From Novosphingobium sp. ZN18A2 (GTDB taxonomy: Bacteria > Pseudomonadota > Alphaproteobacteria > Sphingomonadales > Sphingomonadaceae), in assembly GCF_036784765.1 (NCBI RefSeq), contig NZ_CP136651.1, forward strand, positions 1,550,001-1,614,000: a DNA stretch of 64,000 bases, given 5' to 3'. The position numbers were made by a program, and so were the translations under genes. The notes below the pieces were generated by a model. The model was not told where the DNA came from. It ran no database searches and was given only the letters and a program-made list of their open reading frames with translations. Shown here piece by piece: positions 18,858-27,561 of the stretch. Each line of letters begins with the position of its first letter. Within the stretch, counting starts at the first letter, position 1.

Positions 18858-19831
18858 CAGGAATGGCTCCAGTAAGTCACCATCTCCGCGCGGGGAAAAA
18901 CCCAGCGGGCGATCTCGGGTGAAAGCAGGCGTGTATTGCGGTTCAGATGGTTGCGCAGACCCTTGTGAAACGGGTTCGTCCAATCGAGCGGATACCACGT
19001 CTCGCCATCTAGGAGGGCCACACGCCCGATGTGCACGGTTTCCTTTTGCCGATCGGTTAGATTCCGAACGACCGGCGCGATGCGTTTCATCAGGGCCTCG
19101 TCGTCGAGGCGCTGGAACTCGTCGAAGCTGCGCTTGAGCAAGACGGGGCCGGTCAGTTCTTCCGGACCCGCGCGTAAAAGCATTTCCGCCGTCGGGTGGC
19201 TTTCGAAGATATCGATCATCCGCTGGACAACCAGCAGCCAGAATGCCTGGCCCGGGCGCGACGCCATCATTGCATTGGGCACCGAATGCTCGAATGACGG
19301 GTCGTTGCCCATCCGGCCGAGAACGACGGCCTCATTGCGCTGGCCAAGGTTCAACGGCTTCAGGCATTCGCTGTCCATATCGGCGTAAAATCCGCCGAAT
19401 GCGAACAGGAAGAGGTATCGCACCGCGTCGGCCCGGAATATCTCCTTCGGGAATGCGTCATACATGTCGAGCAGCCAGGGGAACGCCTTCGCGATGAACG
19501 CGCGATTGTCCTCGTCGTCCCACAGGACCACTTGCGCTTCGGGGTTGCGGTCGATGATCGTCTGGCGCCAATAACGATAGTTGCCCGGGATGTCGGAACG
19601 GCTTTTCCAGGTCTGGAAAATGATCGGCGGAATGCGGTCGAAATGCACCGGTTCGGGGGGCACGATCCGCTCTACGGCGGAAGGTTCCGGAATGCCCACC
19701 ATCGCCCCGCCCGGCGCAATTCGCGTTACCACGCCAAGCGATCGCCAACCGGACGGGTCGGCCAGCGCCCGCACCACACGCTTCATTCTCCGGCCAAGCG
19801 GATCGGTCATGTTTTCGGTTCGGCTCCGCAC
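18854..19831 (-). CDS. GT32-like (OCH1-type) glycosyltransferase
   Basis: 325 residues from GTG 19831; ATG 19810 is an alternative. The core has IPPIIFQTWKSRSDIPGNYR, WDDEDNRAFI and ADAVRYLFLFAFGGFYADMDS, i.e. the Gly_transf_sug DXD (Asp-Met-Asp) metal-binding motif of OCH1-like mannosyl- or capsular glycosyltransferases. It is soluble, GT-A fold, acting on the EPS repeat unit. It reads leftwards and its stop is overlapped by the GNAT gene. The 186-bp gap to the right separates it from the divergent Wzy-like gene. Confidence 0.9.
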   Translation of the reverse strand: MRSRTENMTDPLGRRMKRVVRALADPSGWRSLGVVTRIAPGGAMVGIPEPSAVERIVPPEPVHFDRIPPIIFQTWKSRSDIPGNYRYWRQTIIDRNPEAQVVLWDDEDNRAFIAKAFPWLLDMYDAFPKEIFRADAVRYLFLFAFGGFYADMDSECLKPLNLGQRNEAVVLGRMGNDPSFEHSVPNAMMASRPGQAFWLLVVQRMIDIFESHPTAEMLLRAGPEELTGPVLLKRSFDEFQRLDDEALMKRIAPVVRNLTDRQKETVHIGRVALLDGETWYPLDWTNPFHKGLRNHLNRNTRLLSPEIARWVFPRAEMVTYWSHSW

Positions 19832-20017
19832 GTTCTGAAATCGCCCGCATTGTAGGCGATCGGCCGGGCCTTACCCAATTCAAATCAAGGGTAATCCTTA
19901 TGCGCAATGGCTGGATTTCCACGTGAAATGATAACTTTCACAGCATTGAAATCCCGATGTCGATAGCGCGTCGACTGGAATGGGCCGCAGGCTGGCAAGG
20001 CCGTGCGCAGGTAACGT

Positions 20018-21481
20018 TTGGAGCGTGGGTTGGAGTTAACGTTCGTCGGCCTTTTCCAGATTGTGGTTGGCGGTCTGATCGTCCTTGCCGGTCGTCCGGG
20101 CAGCGCGCTTGCGTTCCTTATCGCCAGTTCGCTGTTCGATGGGTCTGCCGCGATCGTATTGCCGGCACTGGGCGGATCGTCGATCCCGCCCGTGCAATTC
20201 GCTTTGCTGTTCGTCTATCTGCGCATCCTCGTTCCCCGGGGCGGATTGTACGGCCACTTTCCGGCGGCGTTGCGCGCAAATGCCTGGCTTGTGCTGTTTT
20301 GCCTCTATGGACTGGCGATGGCATTCATCGGCCCACGGCTGTTCGCCGGATCGATCGACGTCTTTCCCATGCGCCCGAACCCGAACGGGGGACTTTTCGA
20401 CGTGGTTCCCCTGCATCCCACGTCGCAGAACCTGACCGGCGGCACCTATATGGTCGGCGCGATGTTGCTTGCAGTCGGCGCCTATGTCCTGGCGCGATCG
20501 GAAAAGGCCACGGATGCGCTGGTTTCCGCATCGGTGTGGAGCGGATGGTTTCTGATCGTCACCGGCCTGCTCGATGTCGTTTCGCGCGGGACGCCGCTGG
20601 AAGGTGTCCTCAACATGTTCCGCAATGGCGATTACGCGCAATTCAGCGTGGACGTTCAGGGCTTCGTGCGCATTCGCGGACTCATGCCGGAAGCGTCGAC
20701 TTATGCGAGCTGCTGTTTCGCCTTTTTCGTGGTCAACAGCGAGCTTTGGTATCGCGCCATCAGACCGCGCGCGACGGGCTGGCTGGCCATCGCACTCAGT
20801 CTGGTGCTGCTGCTCAGCACGTCGTCCACCGCATATGTGGCGCTGGGCGCATATTTCGCGTTCCTTGTCGTGCGTGCGCTCGCCCTACCGCGTCTGGTTC
20901 CCGACGGCAGGATCAGGCGGATCATGGGCTTCGCCTTTATCCTGTTATTCTTGGCGGCGGTAATGTTGGCCGTCGTGCCCAGCCTGCCCGACGCGGTATT
21001 CAGCATGATCGTGTCGATGACCGTGGACAAGTCGTCCAGCCTGTCCGGTCAGCAAAGGCTGTTCTGGGCCTTGCAGGGTATCGATGCGCTGGTGAAATCG
21101 CATGGCCTTGGCATCGGTCCGGGCAGTTTCCGTTCATCCAGCATCTTTTTCGCGATCCTCGGTTCGATGGGGGTGATCGGCATCGTTTCCTTTACGCTCT
21201 ATCTGCTTGCCGTTTTCCAGCCGATGCGGCGTTCAAGTTGGGGGCAGGCCAGTTGGGAGAAGGGGACGGATATCGCGCAGACCGCCGGCGGCGCATTCGC
21301 CAGTGCCGCGATACTTGGCCTGATCCCGGCCGCGGTCGGCTCGCCGGTTGCCAGTCCGGCCGCGACATTCACGATTTTCGCAGGTGCGGCGCTGGCGCTG
21401 CGTCCGGCCCTTTCGCGCAGCCGCCGCGCGCTTGACGAAGCGGGGCGGCAGGCTCCGGCTTCCAATCCGGCGGCGACATGA
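20018..21481 (+). CDS. Wzy-like EPS polymerase / O-antigen ligase family membrane protein
   Basis: 487 residues from TTG 20018; another TTG at 20030 is also possible, so the start is uncertain. About eleven hydrophobic helices, with a large periplasmic loop between helices in the middle (about 115-145) and a second near 330-360 containing SLSGQQRLFWALQGIDALVK and HGLGIGPGSFRSSS, as in Wzy_C/WaaL proteins. It would polymerise flipped repeat units on the periplasmic face. It completes the Wzx (4319), Wzy, PCP (13409), OPX (9948) set. Its stop overlaps the next start (ATGA). Confidence 0.87.
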   Translation: MERGLELTFVGLFQIVVGGLIVLAGRPGSALAFLIASSLFDGSAAIVLPALGGSSIPPVQFALLFVYLRILVPRGGLYGHFPAALRANAWLVLFCLYGLAMAFIGPRLFAGSIDVFPMRPNPNGGLFDVVPLHPTSQNLTGGTYMVGAMLLAVGAYVLARSEKATDALVSASVWSGWFLIVTGLLDVVSRGTPLEGVLNMFRNGDYAQFSVDVQGFVRIRGLMPEASTYASCCFAFFVVNSELWYRAIRPRATGWLAIALSLVLLLSTSSTAYVALGAYFAFLVVRALALPRLVPDGRIRRIMGFAFILLFLAAVMLAVVPSLPDAVFSMIVSMTVDKSSSLSGQQRLFWALQGIDALVKSHGLGIGPGSFRSSSIFFAILGSMGVIGIVSFTLYLLAVFQPMRRSSWGQASWEKGTDIAQTAGGAFASAAILGLIPAAVGSPVASPAATFTIFAGAALALRPALSRSRRALDEAGRQAPASNPAAT

Positions 21482-22653
21482 TTCACGAACCCGGCCTTGG
21501 GGGTAATCAGGCGTCATCCCCGGGACAGTTGACGGCGCGGGTCGTCGCGCCCGGCGACCTTGACGATGGCCTGATTGCCGTCTGGAATTCGTTCTGCGAC
21601 GCGGGCCCGCTATACCAAAGCCCGTTCTATCGCCCGCAATTCACCCTTGCGGTCGCAGGCTCGCGGCCCGACGCACGCGTGGCCGTTCTTGAGCGGGGGG
21701 GCAGGATTGCGGGATTCCTGCCGTATCATCTGGTCGGTCGCAGGGTCGCACGGCCGATCGGCGGCCAGATCAATGATTATCAGGGGCCGATCCTGGCGCC
21801 GGGAGAGTGCGTTTGCGCAGAGGCGCTGCTGTGCGCGGCCGGGCTGGACGCATACGACTACAATCACCTTCCGGCGGAACTGGCAGAGCAGATCGGCGGA
21901 GGGCGCGGGACGTCGGTTTCGCCGCAAATGGACCTTCGCGGCGGGTTCGATGCCTATGCCGGACGCCAGGGCGCGACTTGGCGCAAGCGGCAACGGAAGC
22001 ACGAGCGGCTTGTGCGCAAGACAGAGCGTGAAATCGGCCCCCTCCGCTTCGACTTCCACGATGGCTCGGACAGCGTGTTCCAGAGTCTGGTGGAGATGAA
22101 AACGCGGCAATACCAGCTCATCAAGCCCGGAATGAAGATGGCAACGGGTTGGGAGGTCGGCACCTTCGAACGGCTGCGCAACAGCACCGAACCCGGCCTG
22201 ACGGGCACAGTCAGTACCCTACGCGCGGGTGACCGGCTGATCGCGGCCCATTTCGGCATGCGTTCGGCCGGTGTGCTGCATTGGTGGTTCCCGACTTATG
22301 ACCTTTCGCTGAAGGCATACGGTCCGGGATACACGCTTCTAATACTCCTTGCCCAGAACGCAGCCGAACAGGGGATAGAGGTTATCGACTTCGGCAAGGG
22401 GGCGGAGCAATTCAAGTTCGACATGGCGGACAGGTTCGTTCCCCTGAAGGAGGGATCGATTGCAAGGCCGGGAAGTCTTGCCGCGATCCTGCGTGCCGGC
22501 GGCGAACGACTCGTCTCGGTCGCAAGCCACCTTCCGCTCGGCCGGTATCGCGACCATCCACGCAGGGCGGTTGCAAGGTTGATACGCCCGACCAGCCTTC
22601 CCCCGACCAGTCTGGCCCCGACCAGTCTGGCCCCGTCCAGCCTTGCGAAGTGA
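21478..22653 (+). CDS. GNAT/FemAB-like acetyltransferase of the EPS locus
   Basis: 391 residues, starting at an ATGA overlap with the polymerase gene. BioF2-like fold: SPFYRPQFTLAVAG, IGGQINDYQGPIL, RKRQRKHERLVRKTEREIG, a central MKTRQYQ, then AHFGMRSAGVLHWWFPTYD and VIDFGKGAEQFKFDMADR. It resembles acyltransferases that decorate EPS and is a distant paralogue of the protein at 17625. The last 21 residues are a low-complexity run of four PTSLx-type repeats encoded by a 15-bp tandem repeat. The acyl donor and acceptor are unknown. Confidence 0.85.
   Translation: MIHEPGLGGNQASSPGQLTARVVAPGDLDDGLIAVWNSFCDAGPLYQSPFYRPQFTLAVAGSRPDARVAVLERGGRIAGFLPYHLVGRRVARPIGGQINDYQGPILAPGECVCAEALLCAAGLDAYDYNHLPAELAEQIGGGRGTSVSPQMDLRGGFDAYAGRQGATWRKRQRKHERLVRKTEREIGPLRFDFHDGSDSVFQSLVEMKTRQYQLIKPGMKMATGWEVGTFERLRNSTEPGLTGTVSTLRAGDRLIAAHFGMRSAGVLHWWFPTYDLSLKAYGPGYTLLILLAQNAAEQGIEVIDFGKGAEQFKFDMADRFVPLKEGSIARPGSLAAILRAGGERLVSVASHLPLGRYRDHPRRAVARLIRPTSLPPTSLAPTSLAPSSLAK
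22588..22647 (+). repeat. 15-bp tandem repeat at the 3' end of the GNAT gene
   Basis: Four consecutive 15-bp units (22588, 22603, 22618, 22633) encode P-T-S-L-P, P-T-S-L-A, P-T-S-L-A and P-S-S-L-A. The two middle units are identical. The repeat keeps frame and ends two codons before the stop. Confidence 0.85.
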
Positions 22654-22799
22654 CTTCGCGGGTCGGGCCGGTGCGGATGTATCCGAAAGGATTAAGACCA
22701 ACGGCCCGGCGTGCAAGCCGGAAGTACGGTTGTCTGGTTATGGCGGGCTAGGGCGATTTCTGGCCCCGGATTCATGCGGTATGACGTTCGGAGGGAAAT

Positions 22800-23771
22800 G
22801 TGCAGATGCAGCGCCGCGGCGCTGCGCGGGGGAAGAAACTTCAGGCCGGATCGATGAATTTGCAGACATTTGAAACGATTGACAGGGACTGTGCCCCCGC
22901 CCTCAGAATCCATGTCATAGTTGCGACATGCGGCCGGGCCGAGACCGTTTGCGAACTTGTGCGCCACCTTGAACGACAGGAGCGCGCGGCGGACGGCGTC
23001 GTTGTTGTCGGCACGTGCGAGGCCGATGTCGCGGGCGTGCGCGAAGCCAGTGCGGCCGCATCCGTTATCATCGCCAAGCGGGGGCTGTGCTGCCAGCGAA
23101 ATGCCGGGATCGCCCAAGTTGCCGACGATGCCGACGTGGTCGTTTTCTTCGATGACGATTTCACACCGGCGAACGATTACCTGGCGGGCGTCGATGCGCT
23201 GATGACGGCGTTTCCGGAGACCGCCGGGTTGACCGGCGATCTGGTGGACGACGGTATCCTGGACGTTCCCATCGCTTTCGAGGACGCGGTGCGCAGGCTG
23301 GAAGTGGATGGAGAACGGCCGCAGGGCACGGACCGCGTGCCCGTCAGGTCGCTGTATGGATGCAACATGGCCATCCGTCTTGAAGCGCTGGGCGATCTTC
23401 GCTTCGACGAGAACCTGCCCCTTTACGGCTGGCTTGAAGACGTGGACCTGACCTATCAGCTCAGCCATCGCGGGCAGATGTATGCGGCGCCGGACCTGAC
23501 AGGGATTCACCTTGGCGTCAGAAGCGGGCGCCAGCCCGGGCGGCGGCTTGGCTATTCGCAAGTCGCGAACGTCATCTATTTATACGGCAAGGGGACGATG
23601 CAGCCGGATATCGGCTGGCGTCAGTTGCTGCGCAACCTTGCCGCCAATTGCGTGAAGAGCATCGCCCCTGAGCCGGAGATCGACCGGCGGGGGCGGCTGG
23701 CCGGAAACCTGATTGCCATCGGAGACTTCATGCGGGGGCGGCTCGATCCGCGCCGCATCATGTCGCTTTGA
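22800..23771 (+). CDS. GT2-family glycosyltransferase
   Basis: 323 residues from GTG 22800, five bases after GGAGG; ATG 22806 or 22854 are alternatives. GT-A fold: IHVIVATCGRAETVCELVRHL, CCQRNAGIAQVADDADVVVF followed by FDDDF (the DXD-type metal site), and YGWLEDVDLTYQLSHRG with the ED catalytic-base motif. Inverting glycosyltransferases of this group add rhamnose, glucose or galactose to lipid-linked intermediates. It follows a 146-bp gap after the GNAT gene and may have its own promoter there. Confidence 0.92.
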   Translation: MQMQRRGAARGKKLQAGSMNLQTFETIDRDCAPALRIHVIVATCGRAETVCELVRHLERQERAADGVVVVGTCEADVAGVREASAAASVIIAKRGLCCQRNAGIAQVADDADVVVFFDDDFTPANDYLAGVDALMTAFPETAGLTGDLVDDGILDVPIAFEDAVRRLEVDGERPQGTDRVPVRSLYGCNMAIRLEALGDLRFDENLPLYGWLEDVDLTYQLSHRGQMYAAPDLTGIHLGVRSGRQPGRRLGYSQVANVIYLYGKGTMQPDIGWRQLLRNLAANCVKSIAPEPEIDRRGRLAGNLIAIGDFMRGRLDPRRIMSL

Positions 23772-23877
23772 AGGAGGCTTGTGAATCGACCGTGGGCGCC
23801 CGGTTCCCCATCCAGGACGTTACAGGCCGCAAACATCCGCTCGCGGTGCGGCTTCGGCAACCGATTGCGGTCGTGTC

Positions 23878-25449
23878 GTGACCGCGACCCCGCTTCAGCC
23901 CCCGCTTCGGGTTGCGCTGGTCATGGACGATGTCGGCCGCCCGCCCGATTGGGTCATGCGGCTCGCCACGCGCATCCATGCGGATCGCGGCCTGCGCCTG
24001 ACCGCGCTGATCCAGCCGCGCAACGGCACGGCAGGGCGCCCGGTATCGCCTTTGTTGAGCGGGTGGTTCCGCCTGGAGCGCAGGTTCGCTGCCCGGTCCG
24101 AGCCGGCGGACAGCCACGCCTATTTGCAGGCGGTCGAATGCGCGAAGGTGGTCAGTGAGGAGGACCGGCCCGCGATCGAAGCGGCTCGTTCCGATGTCAT
24201 TATCGACCTGACATCCGGGGCGGGGCGCGGCATCGATCCCGGCCTTGCGCTGCACGGGGTCTGGTTCATCGACTCGCTCGACCCACGGGCCAGCGTTGCA
24301 TCGCTTCTTGCGCGATCGCCGGTATCGCGTTTGACCCTGCTGCGCCGGACGTCAGACCATAGCGCACCCGCGGTTGTGGCTGCCGCCTCGCTCAATCCCA
24401 AGTACGTTGCGGCCCGCAATGCGCTTTTCATGTCCGAAAAGTCCGTGCAATTGATCATGCGCGCCTTGCGACGAACCCGCTCGACCGGCCGGCCGGACTC
24501 GCTTGCGGATCGAGAGGTCGCCGCTCTGGCAGACCCGACCGCCGGGCAGTTTTCCCGCTATCTCTGGTCGCTTGCCCGTCATTCGACCCGAAGGGCCGTG
24601 AACGATTTGCGCGCGCGGATGGGGCATCGTCCCGGACAGTTCATCCTGAAGTCCGCCGAATGCGGTTGGGACGAGTTCGATGCGTCGGCTGCCACGGCTC
24701 ACATTCCCGACGGCAACAGGTATTTCGCCGATCCGTTCCTGTGGGACAGGGACGGGCAAACCTACTGCTTTTTCGAAGAGTTCGATTACCGCAAGGGGCG
24801 AGGCCACATCAGCGCGGGCCGCTTCGAAGACGGGCAATTGACCGATGTCGGGCCAGTCATCCAGACCGCATACCACTTGTCGTTCCCGTTCCTGTTCGAA
24901 GCCGACGGGCAGCTCTATATGTTGCCCGAAACGTCGGAAAAGCGGCGGCTGGAGGTCTGGAAATGCATCGAATTTCCGGATCGCTGGGAACGGCACGCCA
25001 CGGCATTGGAAGGAATTGCCGCATCGGATTCGACGATCAACCTGATCGGCGGCGAATGGTGGCTGTTCACCAATATTTCGACCGATCCGTTCCTTGAAAT
25101 GAACTCTGAACTGCACGTCTTCCGTGTCGACGGACCCGATCTGGCGAAATTGGAGCCCCATTCCTTCAACCCGGTGGTGTTCAATTCGCGCAGCGCGCGC
25201 AACGCGGGCCGCATCCTCGAGATGGACGGGCGGCTTTACCGGCCCGCGCAGGACAACTCTCATGGCTATTACGGTTATGGCTTGCGGCTGATGGAAATCA
25301 GACGCCTGTCGATGGACGATTACGAGGAAGTGGAGGTTCGCCAGATCCTGCCCGATTTCGAACCCGGCATAATCGGCTGCCATCACCTGGACATTCGCGA
25401 CGGCAGGGTAATCATCGACGTGCGAAAGAAGGTGGGCGCCCGTGCCTGA
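23878..25449 (+). CDS. GINT1-like protein with formyltransferase-like N-terminal part
   Basis: 523 residues from GTG 23878. Residues 1-190 form an alpha/beta domain resembling the N-terminal part of formyltransferase-like proteins (PPLRVALVMDDVGRPPDWV, IIDLTSGAG). Residues about 255-510 match the N-terminal domain of glucosamine inositolphosphorylceramide transferase 1, a beta-propeller-like fold: RYFADPFLWDRDGQTYCFFE, HLSFPFLFEADGQLYMLPET, GEWWLFTNISTD, GRLYRPAQDNSHGYYGYG. In plants that domain accompanies a GT64 domain; none is present here. Its role in bacteria is unproven, but its position between GT2 and GT4 genes suggests it helps build or modify the glycan. Confidence 0.75.
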   Translation: MTATPLQPPLRVALVMDDVGRPPDWVMRLATRIHADRGLRLTALIQPRNGTAGRPVSPLLSGWFRLERRFAARSEPADSHAYLQAVECAKVVSEEDRPAIEAARSDVIIDLTSGAGRGIDPGLALHGVWFIDSLDPRASVASLLARSPVSRLTLLRRTSDHSAPAVVAAASLNPKYVAARNALFMSEKSVQLIMRALRRTRSTGRPDSLADREVAALADPTAGQFSRYLWSLARHSTRRAVNDLRARMGHRPGQFILKSAECGWDEFDASAATAHIPDGNRYFADPFLWDRDGQTYCFFEEFDYRKGRGHISAGRFEDGQLTDVGPVIQTAYHLSFPFLFEADGQLYMLPETSEKRRLEVWKCIEFPDRWERHATALEGIAASDSTINLIGGEWWLFTNISTDPFLEMNSELHVFRVDGPDLAKLEPHSFNPVVFNSRSARNAGRILEMDGRLYRPAQDNSHGYYGYGLRLMEIRRLSMDDYEEVEVRQILPDFEPGIIGCHHLDIRDGRVIIDVRKKVGARA

Positions 25450-26782
25450 TACGGCCGTCACATCTCTCGTTCGGGTGGCCGAACAGGTGCGGGGAGGGCA
25501 CATGGGCGTGCCGCAACCGTCGTCGATTGACCAAATCGTGATCGTCAACGATTTCGCGACGACCGCCGGCGGCGCGACCGCGATCGCGCTTTCGGCCGCC
25601 GAACTTTACCAGCAGCAGGGTTACAAGGTCACGTTCATCAGCGGAGACGGTCCGTCCGAACGGCTGCGCGCGCTTGGCATCGAGCACGTCGCGCTCAATG
25701 CACCGGCATTGCTGAAACTGCCGTTCCGCAAGGCCATTGCGCAAGGGTTCCATCACGGGGCCGCGGCGCGCGCGGTTTCGGAGTGGATAGCCCGGCACGA
25801 TACGCCGGGCACGGCCTATCATCTCCACAACTGGTCCCAGATCCTTTCGCCCGCGATATTCTCCGCGCTGCGTCCGGTTGAGGGCAGGCTGGTCGTGACC
25901 TGCCACGATTTCTTCAACATATGCCCCAACGGGGGCTTTTCGCATTTCGGTGACGCTGCGGTCTGCCAGGCACAGCCGATGTCGTTGCAGTGCCTGGCAA
26001 GCAACTGCGACCGGCGCAGCTATGCGCAAAAGATCTGGCGGACGGGGCGGCATGTAAACCTGAACGTGCAGGCGCGCTTCGCCCGCAGCAAGGCAACCTT
26101 CACGTTCCTGCACGAAGCGATGCGGCAAAAGTTCGTGGATTGCGGTTTTGCCGCGCCCGATCTGGTCACGATTCCCAACCCGGCCCATGCGTGGACCGAC
26201 CGGCGTATCGAGGCGGAGCGCAACCGGGGGCTGCTGTTTGTCGGTCGCATCGCAAGGGACAAGGGGGCGGATATCGCCATCCGCGCGGCAAAGGACGCCG
26301 GACAGAAAATCACGCTTGTCGGTTCGGGCGAACTGGGACGCATGCCTGAGGAATCCGACGGCGATGTCGAATTTGCCGGTTGGTGCGACCGGGAAGAAAT
26401 CGCCGCCATTGCCAGTCGTGCGCGTGCCTTGATCGTGCCGAGCCGGATCCTTGAACCCTTCGGCCTGGTCCTGGTCGAAGCGGCGATGAGCGGATTGCCC
26501 GTCATCGTCGCGTCGCACGCGCTTCTGGCACGCGATCTCGTGGACATGGGGTGCGGCGTTGCGTTCGGCATGGGGCGATCGGCCGGACCGGGCAGCCCCG
26601 AACCGGGCCGTGTGGTCGCTCGCCTTGCCACCGACGACGATCTGGTGCGCCGTATGAGCCATGCGGGCTTTGACGGCGCGAGAAGGCTTTGCAGCGATCC
26701 TGTCGAATGGATTTCCGCCTTTATCGCCATATTCGAACGCAAGATCGAAGCGTTCCGGTCGGCTGGCGGGGTGTCAACGTGA
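25442..26782 (+). CDS. GT4-family glycosyltransferase
   Basis: 446 residues from GTG 25442, overlapping the preceding gene by eight bases. GT-B fold: a glycine-rich start (DFATTAGGATAIALSAAELY), an acceptor-side HLHNWSQILSP and TCHDFFNICPNGG, four cysteines around 178-194, then LLFVGRIARDKGADIAIRAA and the donor motif E-P-F-G-L-V-L-V-E (EX7E). It would add a sugar to the EPS repeat unit. The stop overlaps a GTG that opens a small ORF leading to the PilZ gene, so translation appears coupled. Confidence 0.92.
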   Translation: MPDTAVTSLVRVAEQVRGGHMGVPQPSSIDQIVIVNDFATTAGGATAIALSAAELYQQQGYKVTFISGDGPSERLRALGIEHVALNAPALLKLPFRKAIAQGFHHGAAARAVSEWIARHDTPGTAYHLHNWSQILSPAIFSALRPVEGRLVVTCHDFFNICPNGGFSHFGDAAVCQAQPMSLQCLASNCDRRSYAQKIWRTGRHVNLNVQARFARSKATFTFLHEAMRQKFVDCGFAAPDLVTIPNPAHAWTDRRIEAERNRGLLFVGRIARDKGADIAIRAAKDAGQKITLVGSGELGRMPEESDGDVEFAGWCDREEIAAIASRARALIVPSRILEPFGLVLVEAAMSGLPVIVASHALLARDLVDMGCGVAFGMGRSAGPGSPEPGRVVARLATDDDLVRRMSHAGFDGARRLCSDPVEWISAFIAIFERKIEAFRSAGGVST

Positions 26783-27006
26783 CGCGGGACAGGCTGCACC
26801 TTGCGGATTTCGCGCGCCTGGGTGCGCCGTCCGGTCGCGCAACCGGAATTTCGCATCGCACAACGCTCGCTTTGTCGAAAGTCGCTACCTCGTGGCCGGA
26901 TAGCGCGGCATTGGTGCGGTCAACGGTGGAAAACGATGGTCAGGCGGTGGGCAGTGCAAGGCGCGCGCTTCATGCTGCTCTATGTTCGGTTGAGACTTTG
27001 TCATGA
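26779..27006 (+). CDS. Small ORF bridging the GT4 and PilZ genes
   Basis: 75 codons starting at a GTG that overlaps the GT4 stop (GTGA) and ending in a TGA that overlaps the PilZ ATG (ATGA). It has no similarity I recognise, no signal peptide and no membrane helix; it is basic and Ala/Ser/Thr-rich. Filling the gap exactly, with 4-base overlaps on both sides, argues for a translated coupling ORF, but with only 75 codons chance cannot be excluded. Confidence 0.45.
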   Translation: MTRDRLHLADFARLGAPSGRATGISHRTTLALSKVATSWPDSAALVRSTVENDGQAVGSARRALHAALCSVETLS

Positions 27007-27503
27007 AACTGCAAGCGGCACTTATGGCTTCACACGCAGGGATAGAGCAGCGAGGGGCAGAGCGGCGCGTCCTGCGGCTTAACGTGACGGTATCGTCGGA
27101 TGGCGAGGCCGCGTCCGCTTCGGTCGACGACCTGTCCAGGACGGGGTTGCGGATTGAAACTGGGGGGAGGTTGTCGGTCGGTGAGGAAATCGTGGTCGAG
27201 CTTCCGAACGGAAAGCTTATCGAAGCGCGGATCGTCTGGGCGGATCGCCCCAGGTACGGCTGCGAATTCGTGACGCCGATATCCAAGGCGATCTTCGGCG
27301 CCATCGTGCTTGGGGCGGGGACGGACGCGCCCCCTCCTGTCGAGAAGTACCGGATCGAGGAAGTCGCGGTCGGCATGGACCTCGAAGTCCTCGCCCAGTG
27401 GACGATGGAGTTCGAGCAGGGAGCCTCGAAGCGGGGCGAGCGGCTGCTGGCGTTCCGATACAAGGAAGGCAAGATTGTTGCGATGATCGCGCGTCTGAAT
27501 TGA
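27003..27503 (+). CDS. PilZ-domain c-di-GMP-binding protein
   Basis: 166 residues. The N-terminal part carries a PilZ domain: RGAERRVLRLNV supplies the RxxxR-type arginines and DDLSRTGLRIET the D/NxSxxG motif that contacts c-di-GMP. ELPNGKLIEARIVWADRPRYG completes the barrel. A helical C-terminal extension of about 70 residues follows. It is the last gene of the EPS biosynthetic run and overlaps the preceding small ORF, so it likely confers c-di-GMP control on EPS synthesis or export (inference). No GGDEF or EAL protein is present in the window. Confidence 0.9.
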   Translation: MKLQAALMASHAGIEQRGAERRVLRLNVTVSSDGEAASASVDDLSRTGLRIETGGRLSVGEEIVVELPNGKLIEARIVWADRPRYGCEFVTPISKAIFGAIVLGAGTDAPPPVEKYRIEEVAVGMDLEVLAQWTMEFEQGASKRGERLLAFRYKEGKIVAMIARLN

Positions 27504-27561
27504 CGCGCGATCGCGCGGGCACTTGGCAAATCAACGGGCTTTAGCCGTCAGGTGGTGTGCA

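Noticed and set aside
23781..24158. 125-codon frame at the start of the GINT1-like gene
   Set aside because: It overlaps the supported gene in another frame and is Arg/Pro/Ala-rich without motifs.
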